The notes under the pieces: generated by a model
Databases searched by the model: none
What the model was told of the DNA's origin: nothing
Seen by the model: only the letters and a program-made list of their open reading frames with translations
Assembly: GCF_013373865.1 (NCBI RefSeq)
Contig: NC_050474.1
Span: 11,721,886 to 11,785,885, forward strand
Origin: Monomorium pharaonis
Taxonomy: Eukaryota; Arthropoda; Insecta; Hymenoptera; Formicidae
Length of the DNA: 64,000 nucleotides
Reading direction: 5' to 3'
Shown: positions 11,158-20,933 of the stretch, in pieces
Layout of the letters: each line of letters opens with the position of its first letter
Numbering within the stretch: position 1 is the first letter of the stretch
Made by a program: the position numbers and the translations under genes

Positions 11158-11572
11158 TGTGAACTTTACATTGTTTACAATGTATATGGGTTAGTGCGCA
11201 TTTTTTGGAATGTGGCCGTTCCGAACGTGGCCATTCCGAACGTGGCTATTTCAAATGTGGCCGTTTCGAACGTGATCATTTCGAACGTGGCCTTTTTGAA
11301 CGTGACCATTTCGGACGTGGCTGTTTCAAACGTGGGCAAATCAAACTTCGTGCAATATATCCCGTGGTCATTCCGTACATAACCGTTTCAAACATGGACA
11401 TTCCAAACGTGGCCATTTCGGACGTAACCGTTTCGGACGTAGCCGTTTCGAACGTGGGCAAATTGAATTCCGTGCATTTTTTTTGTGGCCATTCCGAACG
11501 TGGTCGTTTCAAACGTGACCATTTCGAACGTGGTCAAATTTACGCGTGACCATTTCGGATGTTCCCGGCCTG
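11158..11572. mobile_element. arm of a third foldback-like element
   Basis: About 360 bp of GGCCATTTCGAACGTG-type units in a single orientation, matching the right arm of element 1, including GTGGGCAAATTGAA and the terminal CGTGACCATTTCGGA followed by TGTTCCC. A trace of the core (ATGGGTTAGTG at 11187) precedes it. The opposite arm is absent. Confidence 0.6.
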
Positions 11573-12988
11573 CAGCGTTAGTCAACCATGACTATTTTTT
11601 AAAAGGCGTTCATAGCGAGTAGGCATTGTTGTACGTGACAGCTCGACGCAACATAGGCCGGCTCCGTAACTCAATCTCAGCAGCTGTTGTTCCAGAAAAG
11701 ACCACATCAACAGCCGGTGAGTCAAACTGAGCTCACTCATGTTTTCCAGACATATCACTCTCAAAATTTTCTGGCGATTATTCCGCGTGGCCAACATTCA
11801 GAGATCTGTTCGGAAGTTTGATCACTGACAACAAGCGACTCACAAAAGTGGAACAGGTCTATTATCTGCGCTCATCTTTGGAAGGATCTTTGGGAGGATA
11901 AAACTTCTTTATGTGCAAACGCGTACTTCGTTTGTCCGCTAAACGTCTTTCAGATACGGAGCGGCTTAGCGCTGAGCCCGCAAATGCGCGTGCTACGATT
12001 ATGAGGAATTGCTAAAGGATGTTCGAATAACTTCACAATGTCCGGATGACGTCACAAACACTTCCTTTATTGTTTCCGACTCGTCGCGAACGTTGCGGCG
12101 CCCCGCTTCTTTCAATCCTTCCGCGCCTGTTCGACGATGGCCGTTTATTACAATTAGGTTTAACAACGTATAAAGTTAGTCGCTTGTTCGCGATAATTAA
12201 ACAGTTCACGCGGGTCTTGATACACGATACACCCGCAATGAAGAGATCGGTCTCTTTGTCAAGCCGCAACGTACGTTTCGGAGCGGCGATGCAACGGCTT
12301 TTAATCCGCCTTTTACAGAATATTACTTGCCGGCTAACCGGTTTGCGACCACGAATGAACGATTAGTGTCTTTCGAGTTTAATAGGCAAAAGTGCACTCA
12401 ACATATACGCAAGATCTCACTAGATTTTCGATACTCGCGGAGACGACGATCTTGCTTCTATAAGTTTTGAGCGCCGACTGACTACCGCGACGCGGCATTT
12501 TGAGCTCGAACAAGAGCATCATGTTTCTGCTCGGTCCAGGACATCCTGCGTACATGAGCATCTCAGGGTATACGAATAAGACGAGATCACGCGGATGCCA
12601 CGAGCGAGCGAGCGAGCTGTTTGTATCCTCGCTCGCGCGCGGCACCCGAAAACATGGTGATCAAGCGCTCTCGCGCGAACATACCGCTCGCCTTGAAAAC
12701 GCAGATTTCAATATAACAATTGCAAATGCTAAACCGATAAGCTAAATAATGAAAGGGAACTGGAAGATAACAAAAGAGAAGGTGACCGAAAGATAGTCCT
12801 CGCTAAACACACGCATGAACAGAACAATGGCTTAAGAGTGAAAGCCAGAAGGCCTTACAATTCAAAACGATGGATAGATAATTACAATAATAACAGAAAT
12901 TCAGCCGCCCGCCTGGCTGATACGCAACTTATAACTAACTTATCTCTATGAAAACGCGCGCAATGGAACGCAATACAGAATAAAATTA
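11573..12988. other. no confident gene; possible BEL/Pao 3' region
   Basis: This lies downstream of the minus-strand BEL/Pao integrase. Read on the minus strand, GGCGGGCGGC then TGTTATTATTG at 12895 could mark a polypurine-like tract and LTR start, and AATAAA at 12148 a poly(A) signal. No second LTR was found to confirm this. Other open frames show no motifs. Confidence 0.25.
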
Positions 12989-13615
12989 CTATTTGTCGGA
13001 TGCATCACCTTCGACGGACAGAACACAATGCTGACCGATCGGACGTCGGAACTCGGACTTAGCGGTTTTTACCGTAACGACGCGGGTGAGACCGTCCGAT
13101 CCGAGGTGAAGGCGTGTAATACGCCCGAAGTGCCATTTACAGGGAGGCAAAAGAGGGTCGCGCAAGAGTACAAGTTGCCCGATTTCCAACAAAGGTCGAG
13201 GGCGGCGCCATTTGCTCCGCTGTTGCAATGTATTCACGTAATCCTGGGACCATATTTTCCAAAATCGTTCGGCCATATAACGAACGATCTGCCAACGCGA
13301 TATTCGATTTTTATTGAGGTGAAGCATCGATGGCTCCGGAGCGACGGCAAGAGCCGAACCGATCAAAAAATGTCCCGGCATTAGATAATCATAATCATCG
13401 AAAGAATTAGACAATGGAGCGATGGGGCGCGAATTTAAGCACGCCTCGATGTGGCAAAGAAGCGTAGAGAACTCTTCAAACGAGAGGGTGTTTTCCAACA
13501 ACGCGACGTAAGTGATATTTCACACTGCGTACGCCGGATTCCCACATCTCGCCGAAATGCGGTGCGGATGGCGGAATAAACAGCCACTGAATGTTATCGC
13601 ACGCAGTTTTATTTA
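12989..13615 (-). pseudogene. BEL/Pao pol remnant: integrase C-terminal part
   Basis: The minus-strand frame 13501-12989 contains the integrase catalytic-Glu helix region (FEEFSTLLCHIEACLNSRPI), LMPGHFLIGSAL, and the BEL-type C-terminal domain (VLLRDPLLPPCKWHFGRI, then RRPIGQHCVL). Just upstream, to about 13615, the same protein continues as WLFIPPSAPHFGEMWESGV in a shifted frame. RT, RNase H and the first catalytic Asp are absent. The order and wording of motifs are typical of Pao/BEL, so the family is confident. It is truncated and frameshifted. Confidence 0.85.
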
Positions 13616-13689
13616 AAAACTAAGGATCGCGAAGAGCTGACTGATAGGCTTTCTTGAAAATAAACAATTTTAAACCATTATATAAGTAA

Positions 13690-13865
13690 CCAGTATATTA
13701 ATTTATTATATAAAAAATTATTATATATATAAAAGTATTAGAAGTATAAAAAAGTATAAAAAGTATATAAAAAGAGTATAAAAGTATAAAAGTATATAAA
13801 AAGTATATAAAAGTATAAAAGTAGAGGAACATATAAAAAAAATCATATAAGAGGAACATATAATA
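13690..13865. repeat. TATAAAAG low-complexity repeat
   Basis: About 150 bp of AGTATAAAAGTATATAAAA-type units. It lies just downstream of the stop of the spliced minus-strand gene. Confidence 0.85.
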
Positions 13866-13891
13866 AAACAGTAATTAAAATAGCAGGTCAC

Positions 13892-15548
13892 TCAGATTTC
13901 TCCATCTTCGGACGGTGGTTCCATGTTAAACAACCTCCTGAGGTCCCACACGTCAGCGTCAAAATTATAATGTCCGTATGCGTGTTCCCTATTTTGGTTG
14001 TTTCTCCACTGGTCCCCTTGGCGGAAATACCGCCTCCACCGAGCTGCGGCGATATTGATGAACCCCGATATACGGATTTCATCAAATCCAAAATATGGCT
14101 GTAAAAAAAAAAACATTTTTATTTAATCATGCTGCATGTATCCAAAAACAAATTTTGTAGTTGCAAAACAAATACTATATTACATACCTGCTCACCAACG
14201 GGCCCACGTATGGACACTACATTATTTAGCCAAATAATCGATGTGTGGCTCTGCGGCACTCTTACAAATGTTCGGCCGTGAACGGCCGTGGTCGGTCCAT
14301 GTGGGACGTCACCAATGTACACATACTGAAAAATTAAAAAAAAATTCATATTATTTACACCAATTGCGATTTAAGCTTAATGAAAGAAAGAGAGCCCTCA
14401 CTCGCGGAACAGGAATCCAGCAACGAACGCGCTTTCCCCCGTAAGCAGGAAGCTAAAACCACCGCCTTCTCCGACTCACTCCAACGATTCGCGTTCGCGA
14501 TGAGCGAAAATTGTGTCAAAAATTCGCGTAATGGGGACGTTCCATCGAAAGTGTCCGGTTTTAATTTTATGCCGACAGGCGCCCGCATGTCCCCCCACGC
14601 CTCCATGCTCGCACCGCTCTCACGTAACGCGTCCCCCACGTTCCCGGCCGAACGAATATTATCAGAGAGACTTAGCTGGTTCTCCGTCGCTCGGGAAAAT
14701 TGCAGCCGTCGAAGTGCCTCCACAAACTCCCGCTGCTGCTGCGCCTGCTCCTCTCGCATCCCCCGGAGTTCCTCTAAAAGAAGCAGGAATTCCGGCGCCG
14801 CTGCTCCTGAAGGAGGCCTGGGAGTCACGACGCGCCTCTTTCCCGTCTCTCGCTCCAAATCTCGTGCGTCCGCTCTGTCTCCCTCCGCAGCGGCAGAAGC
14901 GTGGGATCGGGTCACCACAGGGGAACGTTGGATGGACATCTTCGAATTTCTTGTTCTCTCGTTCTTTCACTCCGCGCACTTTCTGTCTCTTAAACTCGCG
15001 CGCGCTTCACAGGATCCGACAAACGGATCCCGGACGAGCCCCCAAAAATGTAACGAGCGCGCCGCGGAAATGAAAGACACTTTTAAACTCAAAAAAACCA
15101 AGCAGCTTTTATTAGTGCGTCCGACAAGGCTCGAGACCGAGATAAGACTCGTTGTTGACAAACGTTACCAAGAGCATGACAATTGACAACGCTCTTGGAA
15201 AAATCAATATATCGATCGGCTTCGGAACAGCTGAGTCGCAGTCGCGGAGTATACCGGGCGACGCTCGTAACATTATATTAAATTTATTTTAAAATTTTAT
15301 ATAAAAAAAAGTTTAATTAAGAAAATTATACTTTATTATTTAATTTTCTTAAACAAAAAAGGAAAAAGTATTGAATAGAAAAAATAATAAAAAATAATAC
15401 ACTAGCAGTATTGAAATAAAACTATAATATTTTTAATTTAAAAAGAATATATTGCTATAATTTGAATATATTTCAATTTGAGAGTGATTTTTGTACTTAC
15501 CCCCACAACCGGATACTCAATACGCAATCTATGGCCAAAGTTTGACAT
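13892..15548 (-). CDS. three-exon gene of unknown function, 130 residues
   Basis: Not recognised. On the minus strand, exon 1 (15548-15501) starts MSNFGHRLRIEYPVVG and ends at a GTAAGT donor. Exon 2 (14325-14188) follows a TTTTTCAG acceptor and ends CAG before GTATGT. Exon 3 (14098-13892) follows a T-rich ACAG acceptor and ends in TGA. All three junctions are phase 0 and the joined frame has no stop. The product has an aromatic/Arg-rich C-terminal half (RWRRYF, HAYGHYNFDADVWDLRRLF) and no signal peptide or membrane segment. A TATATAA lies about 80 bp upstream of the ATG. Intron 1 (1175 bp) holds a gypsy LTR and gag on the same strand. It could be a host orphan gene or an element's accessory gene; no transcript evidence is available. 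Confidence 0.5.
14355..14939 (-). pseudogene. Ty3/gypsy gag, 3' truncated
   Basis: A 194-residue frame with a charged, Gln-rich coiled segment (EELRGMREEQAQQQREFVEALRRL is its core, about residues 57-80), then the gag capsid-like motif LKPDTFDGTSPLREFLTQF and LASCLRGKARSLLDS. This is the Retrotrans_gag pattern. It ends abruptly, about 30 bp before the exon 2 acceptor of the surrounding gene; nucleocapsid zinc knuckle and pol are missing. It lies correctly downstream of a tRNA-Pro primer site and an LTR. Truncation makes it inactive. Confidence 0.8.
15027..15044 (-). other. primer binding site, tRNA-Pro type
   Basis: On the minus strand TGGGGGCTCGTCCGGGAT, 18 nt, is identical to the classical tRNA-Pro primer site known from murine gammaretroviruses. 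It is 4 nt inside the LTR end at 15049, the correct place for reverse-transcription priming. Confidence 0.85.
15049..15272 (-). repeat. 5' LTR of the intronic gypsy element
   Basis: This 224 bp unit runs on the plus strand from TGTAACGAGCG to CGCTCGTAACA, so the ends are inverted TG...CA. It is directly followed (minus-strand sense) by the tRNA-Pro primer site and gag. AATAAA (minus) at about 15110 is a candidate poly(A) signal. The 3' LTR is missing, consistent with 3' truncation. Confidence 0.82.
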
Positions 15549-15599
15549 GTTGCTAGCACTTCGACACAAGCTTTTACAACTACGACACGAGCGATCCAA

Positions 15600-15634
15600 A
15601 CTAGCGTTGAGGAGCAGACCCCCATCATTATATA
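15600..15634 (-). promoter_or_regulatory. TATA box and initiator of the three-exon gene
   Basis: Minus-strand TATATAA (15634-15628) lies about 25-30 bp upstream of CTCAACG, an initiator-like site. The predicted ATG is about 60 nt further on at 15548. Confidence 0.4.
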
Positions 15635-15649
15635 GTGAAGATGTACGTG

Positions 15650-16745
15650 ACTTTTACTTGAGAAACAAATTTCTCAACCATGTCAGCTTCGTAGAATTTT
15701 TTATCTGCGCTTACCATTGTCTAACAAGAACTAAAACGTATGCGATTTATTAGCAAGATTGTCTTATATGATGCTGGCACGGTCAACGTCTCGGTCAACG
15801 TCTCTGTCGAAGTAAAGCAGTGTTTTCAAACAACTCCATAAAGAGCATATTAAATGTATTATATTGAATCATATACATCAAACTGCACCATCGAATCACA
15901 TTGTACATCTGTTGAACCAGAATTGAACCGCTATCAAACCGTATTATATGTTTATAAAACAGCATCATACAGCAATCGAACTGCATCACTATAATTGAAC
16001 CGTTATCAAACCAGATCGTACAGCAACCAAACACATCTATCAAATCACAATTAAACCATCGCTTGAGAAATAAAATTTGAAAAGCATATTCTCAGCCACG
16101 TCAGCTTTCATAAAATTTTTTATCTGCACTCGCCATTGTCTAACAAAACGTACGTGATTTATCAACGAGACCGTTTTATATGATGTCTCGGTCAACGCCT
16201 CGGTCAACGCCTCGGTCAACGTCTCGATCGAAATGAAGAACTGCTATCAAACCACATCGTACAGATAAAGAACCGTTATCAAACTGCTTCATACAGCTGC
16301 CGAATCATAGTTGAACCGCTATCGAACCACATCATACAGCTATCGAACCACTATTGAACCGTTATCAAACCGTATCATACAGCTATCGATCCGCTATGTA
16401 ACCACTATCAAACTGCATCATACAGCTATTAAACTGCATTGTACAGCTATTTAACCGTTATCAAACTGCATCATACAGCTATCAAACTGCAGCATACAGA
16501 TAAAGAACTGCTATCAAGCTGTATTATACAGCTATCGATCCACTATTAAACCGCTATTGAACTGCATTGTACAGCTATTTAACCGTTATCAAACTGGATC
16601 ATACAGCTGTCAAACTGCATTGTACAGCTATCAAACTGCATCATACAGCTATTGAAACGCATCGTACAGCTATCAAACTGCATCATACAGCTATTGAACC
16701 GCATCGTACAGCTATCGAACCGTTATCAAACTGCATCATACATCT
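15650..16745. repeat. array of short degenerate repeats plus duplicated core
   Basis: From about 15845 to 16745 the sequence is dominated by units such as CATCATACAGCTATCAAACTG and GAACCGTTATCAAACCG, in one orientation. A non-repetitive block (ATGTCAGCTTCGTAGAATTTTTTATCTGC...CATTGTCTAACAA, ending in CGGTCAACG repeats) occurs twice, at about 15650-15830 and 16065-16235. It may be one arm and core of a foldback-like element, or the end of the adjacent Polinton, but no inverted partner was found to the right of the Polinton. Confidence 0.6.
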
Positions 16746-16805
16746 ATATATTTTATATGTACAGGAAAAGATAGAAATAAACATTTTATTGCGTTTTATT
16801 TTTCT

Positions 16806-17389
16806 TTATTTTAAAAAAATTTCGCAATTATTTTGGTGTTGCGACCACCAGTTATATATTTTAAATACATTTTGTAAAGCACAATTCTTAACATGTTTTT
16901 CACATTGTATAGTATTACTAACATCTAGATTATTTAAAGATTCAATGTCTTCGTAATCCGCATCCAATGTCTTGATATATATCCCATCATCAGTATCTTT
17001 ATCAACCATTCTTTCTCTCTCAGTATGTTTATCAAGCATTCTCGTTTCTGAAGTCCCTTAACGTATACGATAGTTTTTCTGTCATCATCTTCCGTATTAC
17101 ACACAGCAGATGTAATCAGACGTTTCACCATGCTGTACGGTATCATCCCGTCTTTCCATTGCAATCCATGATGATATGCAATCAACCAAGAAGCGCAAGA
17201 CTTGTCGGATTTTGTAAGAACACGCCATGGCATGGGGCTAGCAAAAATGTAATGCGTGAGAACGAATCCTTTTCTCAGTACCGCCACTTCCTTTACAATA
17301 AATTTTTTATCGACAATGAATCCTTGCAGATCCACAAATGTCGGTACGATCATTATGAGTAACTCTTCAAGACTGTACTTTAATACCAA
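16806..17389 (-). pseudogene. Polinton-associated protein, function unknown
   Basis: The frame 17389-16934 begins with a hydrophobic stretch and IVPTFVDLQGFIVDKKFIV, then KEVAVLRKG, SPMPWRVLTKSDKSCASWL and YHHGLQWKDG. The reading continues in another frame from about 17040 to a stop at 16806 (KHVKNCALQNVFKI). One frame break therefore splits it. I recognise the family as a companion of insect Polintons. The early D...E spacing (VDLQGF...KEVA) is reminiscent of DEDD-type nucleases, but this is only a hint. AATAAA lies downstream on the minus strand near 16780. Confidence 0.6.
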
Positions 17390-17415
17390 ATATCTCAGTT
17401 TTTATCAGTTTGATG

Positions 17416-18618
17416 TTACGTGATTTTGCGCACTACGTTGGACAACGGACAATATTCAATTACACGATCATGTAAAATGAGACAATAAGCGGTAGTATTC
17501 GCGGGAACATTTTCTTTGCAATCAAATTCTATGCGCACATCTACGGTAGCACTCTTGACGCATTCGTTTTGTCGCGAACAGTCAGTGACCGCAAAAGGCC
17601 CTTTTTCCAGGAATGTGATTACGTTGAGCAGCGTTTCACACTCATATCCATAATAAGATTTACCAAAACGTCGATACATGTCATACAGAATTGCATATCT
17701 AGATTTACGAAAGTCTAAATTCATATCGTCATACGGATAAAATTCGGAGTTTAGATAAAGTTTTACGTTGATCAAATTACAGTCGTCAAAGATTGTAACA
17801 TCTTGAGACATATTTTTTCGACCAGTCTGCAATGCAAAGATAACGAAGCGCGGTTTCTCGAGCTGAATTGCAGTTTTAACAGCCCATGAATGTTTCGTCG
17901 TACTCTGCAGCAAAGGGTACTCATACAGATCCCAGGAGCGAAAACTCATACTTAGACATTGTCCACTCTCCAAAGCTCGCAGCAATGATAATTTGTTGAC
18001 TTCGTTTAACGTAACATGCGGCATTCGCCACTGCACTTTAAATAATTCAATTTCCGGTTGAGCCGTAGAATTTCTGACGATAGAATTGTTATCGTTCCGC
18101 GCTCGTATCAAGATCAATTCGTGACGAGCGTTAACAATCACGCGTTTGTAATCTTCGCAAAGGCCCAATAATACACTAAGCGGTACGCAAAAATTGAAGT
18201 ATCCTTCTGGTAGGTTATACGAAAATTCCTATCCTGCATTCTGCATAATTACTGCTTTGTCATATGATAACGATACATAGTTCTTGAGAGTGTTGGTTAT
18301 TCCAACGTTTCTGTTGCGATCAATTTCCACACCGTTGAGTTCATATCGAATTTCATCAAACATGAACGCCACGCAATTATTTCCGAGATTTATCTCATCC
18401 TTATCCTTATCGTCTTTTTTCTTCATCACCAATCTTCCTTCGACGTAGAGAAAACTTTCACATGGTAACGTGTATAAATCCTGCTGTTGTATGGGTATCC
18501 TTATTTCATCGCTGTATCCAAAAGTGGTGTTGGCGTACGGATTGTACGTATGAGTCTCAATCTTGACGATGCTGTCGTCAAAGATCGGCTCGCCTCCAAT
18601 GTTTAAGATGTTAGACAT
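17416..18618 (-). pseudogene. Polinton major capsid protein, one in-frame stop
   Basis: This is the double-jelly-roll capsid protein of Maverick/Polinton elements, which forms the predicted virion shell. The N-terminal part (18618-18229) reads MSNILNIGGEPIFDD, then HTYNPYANTTFGYSDEIRI and IQQQDLYTLPCES, wording typical of this family. A TAG stop follows NAG, probably from a Trp codon. The same frame continues without another stop to 17416 (LGLCEDYKRVIVNARHELIL, then WRMPHV). Total length about 400 residues, near the family norm. Penton, protease and packaging ATPase genes adjoin it. The stop makes it a recent pseudogene. Confidence 0.82.
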
Positions 18619-18802
18619 CTTAGATATTTCGTACGACGAATCCCAATGATTTTAAAAATTCAACGTTTGACGCGGAGAGTTTCTTTTTATCAGACGATCA
18701 AATATTTTTAACTGTCGTACAATTTATGTCACACGTCCGAATATTCTTGATTGGTGTAAAAATTGTGTCCTTCACCTGCTCATTCAACACAAGCATCTCA
18801 CG

Positions 18803-19536
18803 TTATCGTCTTCGTACGTGTAATCTAACGGTAATCTCTCCGCGAAAATCGAGTAATTGACCGTCCTGATCCACAATGCGAATCGTCAAATCAGTAATGC
18901 TCCGACGATTGGAAGGTAAATGATCTGTGCAGGTGTTTCCGATATCTTATATCCTGGTGGCACCCTCGGTGAAAATTCGTGTATCGTGTGTACGCACTTA
19001 TCGTTGCTGTACGCACCTGCAGTCACGTTACATTCTATGCGAATAATATTTACGTTTATGATATTTATAGGTGCATCCGATTAATGCCACAATCGCGATT
19101 CAAGAATACGACGCGATGAAAATCCCAACAGCAATCCAATGTTGTTAGGTTTAATGAAATTTATCCGATAAGCACACATAATCTCGCTCTTCATTGTATT
19201 ATTGTTAGCACGAATCACCAGCGGATATTCGCACTCGTCTTCATCTTCTTTGCGAAACGTCCTCTTTCCCGCAACATCGGGATAAGATTGTAAAATTGCG
19301 CGTTTCAAATATCTATCTATATCACGCAATTCATACGATCCTTCCGGAATCATAATTTCTTTGTCGTCTTTGTCATAGTAAAATTTGTTATTCGATGAAT
19401 TTACATTAGGTATGGCATAATATGTTTCAAAATCTGTGAGGCCGAGTTCGTAATCGCCATCGCTCAAATCTACGGCTGGAAAATAGCTTACCGCGAGGAT
19501 GCTACTCTTGCCGGTTAGCGTAAACGTCAGTGACAT
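18803..19536 (-). pseudogene. Polinton penton (minor capsid) protein, broken
   Basis: The frame starts MSLTFTLTGKSSILAVSYFP and continues DGDYELGLTDFETYYAIPNV to a TAA at 19081. In the same frame further sequence follows (SDAPINIINVNIIRIECNV), then after a frame change near 18930 the C-terminal RIVDQDGQLLDFRGEITVRL with an Arg-rich end and stop at 18803. This is the single-jelly-roll minor capsid protein expected next to the major capsid gene. Upstream on the minus strand ACTCAGTATTCG is an initiator-like site. At least two breaks are present. Confidence 0.78.
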
Positions 19537-19569
19537 ATTGAAACGAATACTGAGTTAAATTGCACAATG

Positions 19570-20150
19570 TTAGCCTTTAAATTGATTATTAACTGTTTGG
19601 AGAAAACGCAAACACAGTTGACCGCAGCTGCTTTGATCGTAACGTTGATAGGGCGTGTGATTGTACTCGATCCGCTTTACATCTAAATATTGCACCAGTT
19701 CTTTCGGCGGTCTAAGATTGCCGAAACTATCAAAGTATATAGCGCGATCTCCCCTCTTTGCGTATGCCACCCAGTGTGTACCCGATCCTTCAGCATTATC
19801 TAAATTTACAATACCACTCTCATTTCGATATGCTCCAGCCGTTGGTAATACCGTACGCATAAAAATTCCTCTAAAGTATGGAATATGGAATGCGCATACG
19901 TTTTGCTAGCTGTAATAATTGTATGTTGGTAGTTACACCTTTCGGCATTTTTAACGTCTTTTTGACGTTTTTTTTCTCTTTTCATCAAAACTTCTTGTCC
20001 ACGCTTGTATGGAGTGAGATAAACTCCATGACCTTCCATGACGTGATTATGACGTTTCAATTCTTTCAGCTGACACTGCGCTGCCTCGTTATCATTCACA
20101 ACTTTCGCAACTCCCGCCGCTCCGCCGACCAACGACCCGAGAACTCCCAA
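19570..20150 (-). pseudogene. Polinton adenain-type cysteine protease
   Basis: The N-terminal frame (20150-about 19870) begins MGVLGSLVGGAAGVAKVVND with a coiled, basic region (KREKKRQKDVK). After a frame change the catalytic part lies in 19860-19570: GTHWVAYAKRGD (His 29), IYFDSFG (Asp 44) and YQRYDQSSCGQLCLRF, with Gln 72 seven residues before Cys 79, the spacing of adenoviral protease. The role known for the family is maturation of capsid proteins. It sits between penton and PLA2 genes. The catalytic residues are intact; the frame break between the halves inactivates it. Confidence 0.85.
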
Positions 20151-20220
20151 TAGCGGTAGAATGAGTAAAACACCTCCGCGTTTCGCTACCGGAAGTATTC
20201 GTTTACTCGCTCTTTTCTTT

Positions 20221-20649
20221 TTATCTCTTTTTCTTTTTATCTCTTTTTTTCTTTTTCAAGCCCATACCGATTTTCATCTTAGTCTTCATAGCTGCCCAAA
20301 CGGTTGCTGCAGCAGCTCTTTCTCCGAAAGTCGAATCGTTCGCTGTAATGCGTTTTCGCGCTTCCGCAGCGAGTATATTGTCAGCTCCGTGTCTGTCGGT
20401 GAGTTCGTTGCTCCGGGAGTACGCAATGTCGTGTTCGCGACACGCCACGTCCAACGGATTAATACCCCGATCGCCTCTGGCCAATCGCTTTTTCAGTCTA
20501 GTACCCGGACCGCAAAATTGATATCCAGGTATATGCAGTTCAAAAGGAAGCGCATTTATCGCACGATTTAACAAGCCGCGACCTACCGCTGGCATTCGCG
20601 ACAATTCTTTATCAACGGTGCGGGGCCGTCGATGTGCGTCTGCTGCCAC
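20221..20649 (-). CDS. phospholipase A2-like virion protein (Polinton)
   Basis: The probable start is the internal Met at 20595 (MPAVGRGLLNRAINALPFEL), giving 124 residues; the open frame reaches 20649. It contains the parvovirus VP1-type PLA2 signature: PGYQFCGPGTRL (calcium loop), then LDVACREHDIAYS with the His-Asp pair. The C-terminus is very basic (KKKKRDKKKKR). In parvoviruses this domain breaches the endosomal membrane during entry; the same role here is inference. The frame is intact and overlaps the end of the upstream 86-residue frame. Among the most intact genes of the Polinton. Confidence 0.75.
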   Translation of the reverse strand: MAADAHRRPRTVDKELSRMPAVGRGLLNRAINALPFELHIPGYQFCGPGTRLKKRLARGDRGINPLDVACREHDIAYSRSNELTDRHGADNILAAEARKRITANDSTFGERAAAATVWAAMKTKMKIGMGLKKKKRDKKKKR

Positions 20650-20843
20650 GATTGATTATAATGCTCGTAACAACGACGATAGCTTTGAACCTCTGGATCA
20701 GTCTTTATATGTTCCGGAAGCCTATCCCACACGTGTTCGATATAGTTGCCACACACGCGTAGCAAAATAGGTTTCGATACGAATTCTAACTGTTCGGCGC
20801 TCAAATCGAGTATATCAGAGGGATGTGACAATATGAGAAACAT
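20583..20843 (-). CDS. 86-residue Polinton protein, unknown
   Basis: Begins MFLILSHPSDILDLSAEQLE and ends with a CRECQR motif at 20583. No membrane segment or enzyme motif; mostly helical, Leu/Glu-rich. Its last codons overlap the start of the PLA2 frame in another phase, so the two are either translated as overlapping genes or are one gene split by a frame change. It is the first gene leftward from the divergent promoter region. Confidence 0.5.
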   Translation of the reverse strand: MFLILSHPSDILDLSAEQLEFVSKPILLRVCGNYIEHVWDRLPEHIKTDPEVQSYRRCYEHYNQSWQQTHIDGPAPLIKNCRECQR

Positions 20844-20877
20844 TTTACATACTGAACAATTTTGCTCGACGCGTCTC

Positions 20878-20914
20878 TATAAATAGATCGGTCTTAATAT
20901 AATTTTTATCAGTT
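20878..20914 (+). promoter_or_regulatory. TATA box and initiator of the packaging ATPase gene
   Basis: TATAAATA at 20878-20885 is followed 33 bp later by TCAGTT (20909-20914), the arthropod initiator consensus, and the ATPase ATG is at 20934. It lies in the 90 bp gap between divergent genes. Confidence 0.65.
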
Positions 20915-20933
20915 CTTATGAGAGGGGAAAAAT

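Noticed and set aside
11194..11585. Frames with VSNVAIPNVA or ERGHFERG repeats
   Set aside because: Translation of the ACGTTCGAAATGGCC-type array in several phases; not a protein.
14380..15186. Long plus-strand open frames of 186 and 268 codons
   Set aside because: They lie opposite the gypsy gag, primer site and LTR, and have Arg/Ser-rich composition with no motif. The minus-strand gag explains the region.
20161..20571. Plus-strand frame with hydrophobic start resembling a signal peptide
   Set aside because: It is the mirror of the Lys-rich tail and PLA2 domain of the minus-strand gene; poly-Lys codons read as Phe/Leu on the other strand.
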